DNA from: Bacteroidota bacterium
GTDB taxonomy: Bacteria; Bacteroidota; Bacteroidia; AKYH767-A; OLB10
DNA length: 64,000 nucleotides
Direction of reading: 5' to 3'
Assembly (NCBI GenBank): GCA_016713445.1
Contig: JADJPB010000004.1
Location: 62,001-126,000 of the forward strand
Shown: in pieces, positions 29,017-39,200 of the stretch
How positions within the stretch are numbered: the first letter of the stretch is position 1
Layout of the letters: every line of letters begins with the position of its first letter
Program-made: the position numbers and the translations under genes
Notes under the pieces: generated by a model
What the model was told of the DNA's origin: nothing
The model's database searches: none
The model's input: the letters and a program-made list of their open reading frames with translations, nothing else

Positions 29017-30360
29017 ATGTCAACTACTCTCATTCGAAATGCACGCATCGTTAACGAAGGAAAAACTTTCGAAGGCGATGTTTTGATTAAAGGACAACGA
29101 ATTGAAAGAGTAGGAGGGGAGATCGCAACGCATGGTGCAGTGAAAGAAATAGAAGCCAACGGGAAATTATTAGTCCCCGGTGCGATCGACGATCAAGTAC
29201 ATTTTCGCGAACCCGGTCTTACGCATAAAGGAGAAATTTATACAGAAGCAAGAGCGGCTGTAGCTGGTGGAATTACCTCTTTCATGGAAATGCCTAATAC
29301 CGTTCCACAGGCCATCACGCAAAAATTGTTGGAAGAAAAATATCAGCGCGCTTCTGAATGTTCCTTAGGAAATTATTCTTTTTTCATGGGAACAACCAAC
29401 AATAATTTAGAGGAAGTGTTGAAGACGAACTCAGAAAATGTTTGCGGAATTAAAATATTTATGGGCTCGAGTACCGGCGATATGTTAGTCGATGATGCAC
29501 GTATCTTGGAATCTGTTTTTTCACGTTCTCCGCTGTTGATTGCGACTCATTGCGAGGATGAACAAATGATAAAAGCAAATTTGGAAGGAGCAAGAGCTAC
29601 TTATGGTGATTTGGTTCCGCCCTCTCAACATCCCATCATCCGAAATGATGAATCTTGTTTTAAATCATCATCATTTGCTGTGGAATTAGCGAAGAAGCAT
29701 GGAACTCGATTGCATGTTTTACATATTTCATCAGCAAAAGAAACACATCTTTTCGACAACAATATTCCCTTAGAAAAAAAGATGATTACTGCCGAAGCTT
29801 GCATTCATCATTTGTGGTTTACCGACAAAGATTATTTGTCGAAGGGAAATTGGATAAAATGGAATCCAGCCGTAAAGAAAGAAAGTGATCGAGAGGAAAT
29901 AAGAAAAGCAGTTGTGGATGGTCGTATCGACGTTATTGCAACCGATCATGCTCCACATACAAAAGAGGAGAAAGAGAAAAGTTATTTTAATTGTCCTTCA
30001 GGCGGACCATTAGTACAACATGCTTATTTAGCCATGTTGGATGCGGTGCAAGAAGGATGGATTACACTCGAGAAAGTAGTGGAGAAAATGGCTCACGCAC
30101 CCGCCACTCTCTTTGCGATTCCAGATCGTGGATTTATTCGTGAAGGATATTTTGCTGATTTAGTATTGGTAGATCCAAATCGTCCATTCACCGTTCATCC
30201 CGCTAATATTCTTTACAAGTGTGGATGGTCTCCATTCGAAGGACATACTTTTAAATCAACAATAATGAAGACTTTTGTAAATGGTCATTTAGCTTATGCA
30301 GAGGGTATGTTTGATGAATCGAAATTAGGAATGAGATTAAAGTTTAAACGAAGAGGATAA
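29017..30360 (+). CDS. pyrC: Dihydroorotase (class I amidohydrolase type)
   Basis: 447 residues. Third step of pyrimidine synthesis, cyclising N-carbamoyl-aspartate to dihydroorotate. The first metal-binding motif HFREPG is at about residue 62 (after DDQV, where many amidohydrolases have DxHxH; the variant DDQVHFREPG is normal for the Bacteroidota form). Further ligands lie in ATHCED and HVLHIS, and the catalytic ATDHAPH is near residue 309. It lies 1 bp upstream of the DUF4296 lipoprotein gene, an arrangement common in Bacteroidota, so the two are almost certainly co-transcribed. Confidence 0.92.
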   Translation: MSTTLIRNARIVNEGKTFEGDVLIKGQRIERVGGEIATHGAVKEIEANGKLLVPGAIDDQVHFREPGLTHKGEIYTEARAAVAGGITSFMEMPNTVPQAITQKLLEEKYQRASECSLGNYSFFMGTTNNNLEEVLKTNSENVCGIKIFMGSSTGDMLVDDARILESVFSRSPLLIATHCEDEQMIKANLEGARATYGDLVPPSQHPIIRNDESCFKSSSFAVELAKKHGTRLHVLHISSAKETHLFDNNIPLEKKMITAEACIHHLWFTDKDYLSKGNWIKWNPAVKKESDREEIRKAVVDGRIDVIATDHAPHTKEEKEKSYFNCPSGGPLVQHAYLAMLDAVQEGWITLEKVVEKMAHAPATLFAIPDRGFIREGYFADLVLVDPNRPFTVHPANILYKCGWSPFEGHTFKSTIMKTFVNGHLAYAEGMFDESKLGMRLKFKRRG

Positions 30361-30361
30361 C

Positions 30362-30808
30362 ATGAGAAAAATTGGAATTATTTTTATTCTTTCTGTATTC
30401 ATCAGTTGCTCCAAAAAAGAAGTGAAAATTCCTGCCGACGTAATTCCACGCGATACCATGATCGTGATCTTAGCAGAAATTCACTTAGCAGAAGCAACCA
30501 TTCAAGTGCTCAATGTAGATGTAAATGATTCAACAAAGATTGCTTCGTTTGGCTTATATCGTTACATTTTTTCGAAGCACAATATTTCACAAGATTTGTT
30601 CAAGAAAAGTTTTGATTATTACCGAAGTGAACCTGCCTATTTTCACACCATGTACGATGAAGTGATCACTCACCTCAGTGAAGATCAAGCCAAGTACAGT
30701 CCCTTACCAATTACTCCTCCTCGAATCGAAAGACCTGTAAAGGATTCGGTAGTGAAACCGATGCCGGTAAAGAACTCAGTTGTGAGGCCAATGCCGGTTA
30801 AAAAATAA
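30362..30808 (+). CDS. DUF4296 lipoprotein
   Basis: 148 residues. Lipoprotein signal with lipobox (FILSVFISCSKKE), then a helical domain containing MIVILAEIHLAEATIQ, characteristic of DUF4296. The C-terminus has a duplicated short motif (PVKDSVVKPM / PVKNSVVRPM). Probably membrane-anchored in the periplasm; the function of the family is unknown. The conserved position after dihydroorotase is seen in many Bacteroidota, but a direct link to pyrimidine synthesis has not been shown to my knowledge. Confidence 0.85.
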   Translation: MRKIGIIFILSVFISCSKKEVKIPADVIPRDTMIVILAEIHLAEATIQVLNVDVNDSTKIASFGLYRYIFSKHNISQDLFKKSFDYYRSEPAYFHTMYDEVITHLSEDQAKYSPLPITPPRIERPVKDSVVKPMPVKNSVVRPMPVKK

Positions 30809-30849
30809 GACGATTAGATTTTATTCATTTTTAGTTTCTAATCTTTATA

Positions 30850-31010
30850 ACCTTTAGCGAGAAAATTTAGCGAAGTTTGGACTTTGCCACCCTGTATTAT
30901 TAAAATCGTCCTAGAATCTTTGCGACTTGGCGACTTTGCGAGAAAACTTAGCGAAGAACTTCTGCGAGAAAACTTAGCGTAGCGCAGCTTCTATGACGTA
31001 TTTGGGCTCT
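30850..31010. repeat. Intergenic dispersed repeat of the TTTGCGAGAAAACTTAGCG family
   Basis: Three imperfect copies of a gcgagaaaa(c)ttagcgaag motif. The same motif builds the larger array at 39955-40385. No gene is present in the 336 bp between 30808 and 31145. Confidence 0.6.
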
Positions 31011-31093
31011 ACACTATAATTAAGTGTTTAAATAAAGCAAGTCGTTATTTATTCATTAATTTTTTTGGATATAGCCAAGCGATGAGAACAAAA

Positions 31094-31123
31094 AATGGGA
31101 TGAAATATTTATCTCATCCCATT
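31094..31123 (-). terminator. Terminator of the S9 peptidase gene
   Basis: Perfect 10-bp stem AATGGGATGA / TCATCCCATT with a 10-nt loop, preceded on the plus strand by an A-run that gives the U-tract on the minus strand. Lies 21 bp after the stop codon. Confidence 0.75.
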
Positions 31124-31144
31124 CAATCCGTTAACTAATTTATT

Positions 31145-33193
31145 TTATTTTAAAGTCCTACCCAACCATTCAAAAAATACTCGATTCCACAATACCCCAT
31201 TTTGCGGCTTTAACACATGATGACCCTCATCTGGGAAATACAAAAATCGACTTGGAATATTTCTCAATTGCGCAGCAGTGAAGGCTTCCATTCCTTGGTT
31301 CAACGGAACACGGAAATCTTTTTCGTTGTGAATTACTAAAATTGGTGTATCCCAATTCTGAACATATTTACTCGGTGAAAATGCATCAAAGCTTTTTGGT
31401 CTTGGACTATCCCATGGATTTCCGCTCATGTCATGATGAGCAAAGAATATTTCTTCCGTAGCCATGTATTCCGATTCTAAATTGAAAACTCCACAATGAG
31501 ATATAAAAGTTTTGAAACGCTTGTTATGATGTCCCGCTAACCAATACACAGAGTACCCTCCAAAGCTAGCTCCTACTGCACCTATTTTATCTTTATCAAC
31601 ATAAGGCTCTTTACTTACATCATCAATCGCCGACAATAAATCGGTCATGGCTTGCCCGCCCCAGTCGCCTGCTATCTGATCATTCCATTCCTCACCAAAT
31701 GACGGTAATCCACGACGGTTAGGTGCCACTACAATATAACCTTGTGAAGCCATCAAACTGAAATTCCAACGGAAACTATAAAACTGACTCACTACACTTT
31801 GTGGTCCGCCCTGACAATACAACAATGTTGGATACTTTTTATTCGCATCAAAATCGGGCGGATAAATCACCCACACCAACATGTCTTTTCCATCGCTCGT
31901 CTTCACCATGCGTTTTGCGACCGTACATTTTTTAATAGGAGCCAATAATTTCTCATTTACATTGGTGATCATTTTGGCAGTTCCTGCTTTCACATCCACA
32001 TTGTATAAATCTTGTGGCATCGTCATGTCCGTCCTGCTTGCTATGACCATCAACGTTTTTGCACTTCCGAATACACACAAATCATTGTAATCGGCTTGGT
32101 CATTCGTGATTTGTCTTAGTTCAGCGCCGGCTTTAGCTTGCATGTCGAAAATAAAAATTTGTTTTGTCGCATTTTTAGATGCCGTAAATAAAATTGATTT
32201 TCCATCCGCTGTCCAAGACATATTATTTACAGGATAATCAAAGTTGGAAAGTACTTCTCCTTTTTTCTTGGAATCAAAATCATATTGAAATAATCGATTA
32301 CGATCACTTTCATAACCTGCAATCTCCATGCTTAGCCAAAGAATCTTATTTCCGTCAGGAGACCAAACTGGATCTGTATCATAACCATTCATCCCCTCGG
32401 TAATGTTGCTGGTTTTGCCTGAATTCAAATCGTAAATATAAATATCCGAATTCGTACTCGTTGCAGCAGCTGTTCCGTTTAATTTCTTTGAGGTGTAAGC
32501 TAATTTTTTTCCGTCCGGAGAAAAAGCGATTTGTTCATCGCCTCCGAATGGCCCCATCGGACTGTCCCATCTTTCGTTCGGCATGATATCCACTCCAGCC
32601 CCCATACTTCCTTCTGCATAAGTTGCAACAAAAATATGACTGTAAGCATAATCATCCCATTGGTTCCAATGTTTAAACATGAGTCCGTCAATAATTCTTG
32701 CACCATCTGTTTTGGGTAAGTCCGGATAAATTTCACTGGGTTTTTTGTCTAATGTAACATCAGATGAATACCAAATGTGTTTTAGTGATTCGGAATATCC
32801 ATAACAATTTACTCCTCCTTTTACACTGGAGATTTGTGTTTTATTACTTCCATCCGGATTCATTTCCCAGATTTGCATCGCACCCTCTTTATCGGCAGTC
32901 AGGAAAGCAATCTTTTTGCCATCAGGTCTCCATCTTGCCGAATTCTCTTCTGCAGGAGAAGATGCTAAAGCAACAGGCTCACCACCATAATAGGCAGTAG
33001 TAAAAATATCTGCTTGGCCTTTGTTTGCTGCCAAGTCATAATTTTTGACATTGAATAAAATAGTTTTTCCATCAGGAGATATGCGTGGGTCTGAAAGTCT
33101 ACCCAATTTCCATAGTAACTCTGGAGTTAGGGTTTGTGAAGTTCCAGCAACACTGCTGAAAAGAATGAAGAGGAGTGAACAGATGTTTCTCAT
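31145..33193 (-). CDS. S9 family serine peptidase (prolyl oligopeptidase type), secreted
   Basis: 682 residues from the ATG at 33193; a TTG 18 bp further upstream is in frame but would spoil the signal peptide MRNICSLLFILFSSVAGTSQ. The N-terminal half is a WD/PD40-like beta-propeller (repeated SPDGKKIAF and W-SPDGNKILWLS motifs). The C-terminal alpha/beta-hydrolase has the nucleophile in GASFGGYS (Ser about 543), an Asp in HNEKDFRVP and a His in DEGHHVL. Likely periplasmic and cleaves short peptides, often dipeptides from N-termini (DPP-like). It stands alone with its own promoter and terminator. Confidence 0.9.
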   Translation of the reverse strand: MRNICSLLFILFSSVAGTSQTLTPELLWKLGRLSDPRISPDGKTILFNVKNYDLAANKGQADIFTTAYYGGEPVALASSPAEENSARWRPDGKKIAFLTADKEGAMQIWEMNPDGSNKTQISSVKGGVNCYGYSESLKHIWYSSDVTLDKKPSEIYPDLPKTDGARIIDGLMFKHWNQWDDYAYSHIFVATYAEGSMGAGVDIMPNERWDSPMGPFGGDEQIAFSPDGKKLAYTSKKLNGTAAATSTNSDIYIYDLNSGKTSNITEGMNGYDTDPVWSPDGNKILWLSMEIAGYESDRNRLFQYDFDSKKKGEVLSNFDYPVNNMSWTADGKSILFTASKNATKQIFIFDMQAKAGAELRQITNDQADYNDLCVFGSAKTLMVIASRTDMTMPQDLYNVDVKAGTAKMITNVNEKLLAPIKKCTVAKRMVKTSDGKDMLVWVIYPPDFDANKKYPTLLYCQGGPQSVVSQFYSFRWNFSLMASQGYIVVAPNRRGLPSFGEEWNDQIAGDWGGQAMTDLLSAIDDVSKEPYVDKDKIGAVGASFGGYSVYWLAGHHNKRFKTFISHCGVFNLESEYMATEEIFFAHHDMSGNPWDSPRPKSFDAFSPSKYVQNWDTPILVIHNEKDFRVPLNQGMEAFTAAQLRNIPSRFLYFPDEGHHVLKPQNGVLWNRVFFEWLGRTLK

Positions 33194-33213
33194 AAGGATG
33201 GTTTTTATCAATT

Positions 33214-33221
33214 CAAATGTA
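33214..33221 (-). promoter_or_regulatory. -7 box TACATTTG for the S9 peptidase
   Basis: TAnnTTTG match on the minus strand, 20 nt before the ATG at 33193. Confidence 0.4.
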
Positions 33222-33299
33222 GTGGATTATTTGATATGTTTTGTAAAGCTCAAGTTGAGATACATAAAAACTTCAAAATCAAAAGGTGATTTAAAATAT

Positions 33300-33615
33300 A
33301 AATTTAACAAATTCCTCCTCTCCATCTTTGTCCTCGCCTTTAGGAGAGGATGGAGAGGACAAAGGGAGGAGAGGCTAGAGCAATAAGAATTCTAAAATAT
33401 TTTATTTTATCACTCAGCAAACTTTGGAGAGTAGTTCCGATGCTTTGGCTAGGAGGAGAGGCTTGAGCAATAAGAATTCTAATATCTTTTATTTACCAAG
33501 TATCAAACTCCTCCTCTCCTCTGGAGAGGAGTCGCGACGCCTCGCGAGGGAGGAGAGGCTTAGGCAATAAAAATTCTAATATCTTTTATTTACCATTCAG
33601 CAAACTACTTCTTGC
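33300..33615. repeat. Intergenic repeats with GGAGAGGA-type inverted arms
   Basis: Three related copies of a ctcctctcc ... ggagaggctnnngcaataanaattctaa element, each with a CCTCTCC/GGAGAGG inverted repeat, between two minus-strand genes. One copy encloses cgcgacgcctcgcgag. No gene is seen in the stretch. Confidence 0.65.
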
Positions 33616-33649
33616 AACAACAAAGTATGATAAAGTGAATTTTAAAAAT

Positions 33650-34229
33650 TTAAAGCTTCAACTTTTTATAAACTTCCGTTTTTTCCATCTGTATTACTTT
33701 CCCACTCTCCGGATTTTCCATGAATAAATCTTCGATTTTCCATCTTACTAATCGTAATGTTGGAAATCCAACCGCAGCAGTCATTCTTTTTTACTTGCCG
33801 ATTTTTGCCTTCCGTGATGGATAATTCTAACCAGGAATCAGGAACAGTTTTTCTAAAACGAATAGGTGGATTTCTTTCCGGTAATTCTGGACTTTCAATA
33901 ATTCTCGCTTTAGCCGGAGCGGTACGATAATCTTTCCCATCAATCCGAATACTAACGCCTTTGCATAGCCGATCAATAGCTTCCTGGGTAACCGTTCCTT
34001 CTACCTGAACATAGTAAGTGCGATAATGTTTAAATGTAGGATCAAGTAATTTCTTGTTTACACGAGGATCATTAGTCAATAAAAGTAATCCTTCGCTGTC
34101 TGCATCTAATCTCCCTACGGGATATACATCTTTCGGAAATTCATGCAAAGATCCTAATCCCAGTTGTTCACCTACCGGTTGAAATTGACTGTGCACTCCG
34201 AAGGGTTTGTAAATGATATAGTAGTCCAT
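33650..34229 (-). CDS. rluE: Pseudouridine synthase, RsuA/RluE family, with C-terminal frameshift
   Basis: Modifies a uridine in 23S rRNA (family inference). The N-terminus MDYYIIYKPFGVHSQF and the catalytic motif PVGRLDADSEGLLLLTND with its Asp are intact. The C-terminal family motif should read NRQV(R/K)RMTAAVGFPTLRL; instead the sequence reads NRQVKKNDCCGW and runs to a wrong stop at 33666. Removing one T from the run of six at 33787-33792 (A-run in the gene) restores MTAAVGFPTLRLVRWKIEDL through to TAA at 33650-33652, giving about 192 residues. A homopolymer error in the sequence is the likeliest cause. RluE rather than RluB/F is a judgement from length and motif. Confidence 0.75.
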
Positions 34230-34433
34230 GTGTTTTAAAATAATACGACGTTCATTACGAATCTTTGTAGAAACGCAAAGAACGTCGCATGTGATTTTGT
34301 AATTACTCTTTAATATTTTTTCTTAATTCTTATCCCGATAGACTTCGGCGAGAGCTCAGTCGAACGCTATCGAGACCTAATTCTTTATAGTTATCCTACA
34401 TACAAACGAGACTAAATTCTGAATTCTGAATTC

Positions 34434-35810
34434 TTAATTCTTAATTTTCAATTCCACTCTTCTGTTCTTCGCTCTTCCTTCTTCAGTATTATTATCCCCT
34501 GCAGGTTGCGTAGAGGAGACTCCCGTTGCTATCATACGCTTCGAAGAAATACCTTTTCTCACTAAGTAAGCTTTAACCCCATTCGCACGATTCTTAGATA
34601 AAGATTTATTGAAACTCTCTGGACCAGTACTGTCTGTATGTCCGACAATTTCAATAATAACTTCTGAATTTTCTTTCAAGTTCTTAGCTGCTTCATCTAA
34701 CACAGCTTGATATCCTTCCGAAATTTTCGAACTTGATGTTTCGAAATAAACATTTTGTAAGCCCATCATCGCTGAATCAACTTCAGCTTCCTCTACATCT
34801 GGACATCCTTTGTTTGCCACTGTACCTGCAACATCAGGACAAGCATCATCAGGATCAATGATACTATCATTATCAGTATCCACACAACCATGTAATGCAA
34901 GGGTTCCTTTCACTTCTGGACAACGGTCATCCGCATCCGTTACTCCATCACCATCTTTATCCGGACAACCATTCGTCGCCGGATCTTCTGTCGCTAATCC
35001 CGCAACATCAATACAACGATCAAGTGAATCAACAACTGAATCTCCATCTTTATCAGGACAACCTTTTGCACTTGCAACTCCTTTCACATCTGGACAAGAA
35101 TCTAAGAAATCGGCAATTCCATCTCCATCACGATCCAACGGACAACCTTTCGCATCAACTGCAACACCTGCAGGCGTATTCGGACATTCATCTTTTTTAT
35201 CCGATACACCATCTTTGTCTGCATCTTTCACAGTACCAAAATTCCAAGTGAGTCCAAGGCTATGCATCAAGAATGCATCGTTATTATCTTTCGCTTCACG
35301 ATCGCGAGTATCATGATCAGTATAGGCAAATGTCTCTTGAATTAATAAATTTAATTGAGGCGTGATGTTTATTTTTAAACCAGCACCATATGGAAAAAAC
35401 AAATCAACTCCTGGAGTTTTTAATTTATTCAATGAGCTAATTCCAACTCCTGCCAATGCATAAGGATTAACTTTAAAACGTTCTTCTTTAAATAAACTTA
35501 CACGCATATGTGCGTTCCACTGAAATTGATCCGCATCGAAATTATTAAGTGCATCTTCGCGATATCCAAAAGTACCTACCGTCGTGTTCATCGAAAAATC
35601 AAAATGCGGATTTACATACCAAGAAGCAGATAATCCAATATGCATATAATTATCTTGTCCTTTGTTATTGTAAAATCCTTGACCTAAATCCCCATTGTAT
35701 TGGGTGAGACCGCCCCATAGACCCAATGCAAATTTGCGATCTGCATTTTGTGCCAACAGCAAGCTAGGTAAAGCAATAAGTAGAATTAACGGAGTTAGAA
35801 TTTTTTTCAT
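34434..35810 (-). CDS. OmpA family outer membrane protein with thrombospondin type 3 repeats
   Basis: 458 residues. Signal peptide (ILTPLILLIALPSLLLAQ), a beta-barrel of about 170 residues (alternating aromatic strands, AHMRVSLFKEERF), five or six calcium-binding TSP3 repeats between about 195 and 325 (DKDGDGVTDADDRCP type), and a C-terminal OmpA domain (about 345-458) with the peptidoglycan-binding pattern VGHTDSTGPESFNKSLSKNR ending in NRRVELKI. It would link outer membrane and peptidoglycan. Many gliding Bacteroidota have similar proteins. Its own promoter box lies upstream. Confidence 0.9.
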   Translation of the reverse strand: MKKILTPLILLIALPSLLLAQNADRKFALGLWGGLTQYNGDLGQGFYNNKGQDNYMHIGLSASWYVNPHFDFSMNTTVGTFGYREDALNNFDADQFQWNAHMRVSLFKEERFKVNPYALAGVGISSLNKLKTPGVDLFFPYGAGLKINITPQLNLLIQETFAYTDHDTRDREAKDNNDAFLMHSLGLTWNFGTVKDADKDGVSDKKDECPNTPAGVAVDAKGCPLDRDGDGIADFLDSCPDVKGVASAKGCPDKDGDSVVDSLDRCIDVAGLATEDPATNGCPDKDGDGVTDADDRCPEVKGTLALHGCVDTDNDSIIDPDDACPDVAGTVANKGCPDVEEAEVDSAMMGLQNVYFETSSSKISEGYQAVLDEAAKNLKENSEVIIEIVGHTDSTGPESFNKSLSKNRANGVKAYLVRKGISSKRMIATGVSSTQPAGDNNTEEGRAKNRRVELKIKN

Positions 35811-35844
35811 AATGTAGTTTTGTACCCTTTACGATAAGGGACTG

Positions 35845-35852
35845 CAAAGGTA
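35845..35852 (-). promoter_or_regulatory. -7 box TACCTTTG for the OmpA-family gene
   Basis: TAnnTTTG match on the minus strand, 34 nt before the ATG at 35810. Confidence 0.4.
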
Positions 35853-35928
35853 ACTTCAAAGTCCATATTAGAGAGATATTTGCCTATCTTTATTTTAAAT
35901 TTGATGTTAATTTATTGATGAAATTCTC

Positions 35929-35936
35929 TAAATTTG
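35929..35936 (+). promoter_or_regulatory. -7 box TAAATTTG for the metH leader
   Basis: TAnnTTTG match about 20 nt before the riboswitch; a TTTG at 35900 is a possible -33 box with wider than usual spacing. Confidence 0.45.
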
Positions 35937-35956
35937 TAGCTCGTTCTTAATTATCA

Positions 35957-36138
35957 CTTATCAAGAAAGGTGGAGGGACTGTGCCCGATGAAGCCTTGGC
36001 AACCCTTGGATTTTAACAATGAATTGTATATCAATACTATACAATTTCGATCAGCGAGTTATCCTCTACGATTTCATTCGATTAATTCTCAGAAGGTGCC
36101 ACATCCAGTCTCGTCATTATTGATGAGAATAGATAAGT
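35957..36138 (+). ncRNA. SAM-I riboswitch (S-box leader)
   Basis: The 5' strand CTTATCAAGAAAGGTGGAGG, then GGACTG and GCCCGATGAAGCC, TGGCAACC, matches the S-box core closely. The later core segment AAGGTGCCACATCC is at about 36093, and P1 closes with GATAAG (36132-36137) pairing with CTTATC (35957-35962). The P2/P3 to P4 spacing is longer than in Bacillus because of an extended P3 region. It senses S-adenosylmethionine and controls the following metH through the terminator at 36177. Confidence 0.93.
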
Positions 36139-36176
36139 ACCAGAGGATCTAAAACATTTCTTTAAAAATAACGTAA

Positions 36177-36213
36177 AATCTCTTCTGGCTACCGGAAGGG
36201 ATTTTTTCTTTTT
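36177..36213 (+). terminator. Expression-platform terminator of the SAM riboswitch
   Basis: 12-bp stem AATCTCTTCTGG / CCGGAAGGGATT (two G-U pairs), 3-nt loop, then TTTTTTCTTTTT, lying between the aptamer and metH. Confidence 0.85.
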
Positions 36214-36236
36214 CGGACGGTCTGTAATAAAAATAT

Positions 36237-39200
36237 ATGAGTATACATCCAATTCGTAAGCAGCTAGAAAAGCGCATTCTTGTCATTGATGGTGCGATGG
36301 GAACCATTATCCAACGTTATGATTTGCAATAATCAGATTATCGGGGAATTCGTTTTGCCGATTGGCCTCATGACTTGAAGGGAAATAATGATTTGCTTTC
36401 ACTTACACAGGAAAAAATTATCAGAGATATTCATAAAGCCTATTTGGATGCTGGTGCGGATATCATTGAGACCAATACTTTTAATGCACAACGTATTTCT
36501 CTTGCCGATTATAAGATGGAATCTCTGTCTTATGAATTGAATTTGGAGTCGGCGAAAATTGCAAAGCAAGCAGTGCAAGAATGGATGGTGAAGAATCCTA
36601 CCGGCGGCCCTAAGTTTATTGCAGGTGCACTCGGACCAACTAACCGCACAGCTTCTTTAAGTCCCGATGTGAATGATCCCGGTTTTCGTGCAGTGAGTTT
36701 TGATGATTTAGTGGATGCATATACTGAGCAGGTAAAAGGTTTGTTAGATGGGGGTGTAGATGTATTATTGATTGAAACCATTTTTGATACACTGAATGCA
36801 AAAGCTGCATTATTTGCAATTCAAACTGAATTAGAAAGTAGAGATATTAAAATGCCGGTGATGGTTTCCGGTACAATTACCGATGCGAGTGGGCGTACGT
36901 TAAGCGGTCAAACCGTAGAAGCATTTTTGAATTCGATTTCACATGTTGATCTCCTGAGCGTAGGTTTGAATTGCGCATTAGGTGCTGCTGAAATGCGTCC
37001 GCACCTGGAAGAATTGAGTGAGAAAGCTCCGTTTTTTATAAGCGCATATCCGAATGCAGGACTCCCGAACCAATTTGGTGAATACGATGAAACGCCGCAT
37101 CACATGGGGCATCAAATAAAAGATTTTTTGACGAATGGTTTTTTAAATATCGTTGGCGGTTGTTGCGGAACTACACCTGAGCATATTGCTGAAATTGCAA
37201 AACTTGCGAAACAATGTCCGCCGCGACAAGTTCCTCAAGCCGATACACTCATGCATTTGAGTGGACTCGAAGCAGTGACGATGCGTCCGGAAAGTAATTT
37301 CATGAACGTGGGCGAACGTACTAACGTTACGGGTAGCCGAAAATTTGCGAAGTTGATTATCGATGGAAATTACGAAGAGGCTTTAGCCATTGCCCGCAAT
37401 CAAGTGGAAGGCGGTGCACAAGCCATCGATATTAACATGGATGAAGGGATGCTGGATGCGGAAGCTGCCATGGTAAAGTTTCTGCATTTGATCGCATCCG
37501 AACCAGATATTGCAAAGCTGCCGATCATGATCGATAGCTCTAAATTTTTTGTAATCGAAGCCGGACTGAAATGCACCCAAGGTAAAAGTATTGTGAACTC
37601 GATCTCCATGAAGGAGGGAGAAGCTGAATTTTTACGTCAGGCAAATATTATTCGTAAATATGGTGCTGCTGTAATCGTCATGGCTTTTGATGAACAAGGT
37701 CAGGCCGATACTTACCAACGTCGCATTGAAATTTGTGAACGTGCATATAAACTACTAACAGAGAAAATTAATTTCCCGCCTCAAGATATTATTTTCGATC
37801 CAAATATTTTCCCGGTAGCAACCGGAATGGAAGAACATCGTCGTAATGCGCTCGATTTCTTTGAAGCCACCGCATGGATCAAACAAAATCTTCCGCATGC
37901 GAAAGTAAGTGGTGGTGTAAGTAATGTTTCGTTTTCTTTCAGAGGGAATGATCACGTGCGTGAAGCCATCCATGCAGCATTTTTATATCATGCCGTAAAA
38001 GCGGGAATGGATATGGGAATTGTGAATCCCGGTCAACTACAAGTGTACGATGAAATCCCAAAGGATTTATTAACCATCATTGAAGATGTACTTTTAGATA
38101 GGAACGATGACGCTACTGAAAAATTAATTGCTTATGCCGATCAGGTAAAAGGTGCCGGAAAAAAACAAGAACGTGATGAAGCTTGGCGCGATGGAACGGT
38201 TCAAGAAAGATTGACGCACGCATTGGTAAAAGGAATTGTAGAGTACATTGAAGTGGATGTGGAAGAAGCGCGTAAGTTATATCCAAAGGCATTGCATCTT
38301 ATCGAAGGTCCTTTGATGGATGGAATGAATGTAGTAGGAGATTTATTCGGAGCTGGAAAAATGTTTTTACCGCAAGTAGTAAAATCAGCTCGTGTGATGA
38401 AGAAAGGGGTGGCTTATCTATTACCATTCTTAGAAGCAGAAAAAGAAGTTGGAGCTAGCAAGAAAGGAAAAATTTTAATGGCCACGGTGAAAGGAGATGT
38501 ACACGATATAGGAAAAAATATTGTGGGCGTTGTATTAGCGTGTAATAATTATGATGTGATCGATTTAGGCGTGATGGTTTCCGCCGATAAGATTTTGGCT
38601 GCAGCGAAGGAGCATGAAGTGGATGTGATTGGTCTTAGCGGACTCATCACTCCTTCCCTCGATGAAATGGTGCATGTGGCAAAGGAAATGGAACGCCAAA
38701 AATTTGATATTCCCTTGTTGATTGGTGGAGCAACCACATCAAAAGTTCATACCGCTGTAAAAATTGCACCGCATTATTCACATCCTGTTATTCATGTAAA
38801 CGATGCTTCGCGTTCAGTTCCTGTGGTGAGTTCGTTATTGTCTAAAGATCAAAAGCAAGAACTAACAGATCGCACAAACGAAGAGTATGATCGTTTACGT
38901 AAACAGCATGCAGGAGCACAAGCTGCGAACAAATTTATTTCGATAGAAGAAGCTCGCAAAAATGCTTGGCCAAGTGATTGGACGAAGTCTTCTAGTAACA
39001 CTCCCATAAAGCCAGGCGTTACAGTGTTGAAGGATTATTCAATTGCTGAGTTAGCGGAATACATCGACTGGACACCGTTCTTTCATTCTTGGGAGATGAA
39101 AGGTTCGTATCCAAAAATATCTTCAGCTCCAGAAAGAGGAGTAGAAGCGAAAAAACTTTTTGATGATGCACAACGCATGTTGAAACAAATCATCGATGAG

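Noticed and set aside
34810..35316. Plus-strand open frame opposite the OmpA-family gene
   Set aside because: It is the complement of the TSP3 repeats; composition follows the repeat, with no independent support.
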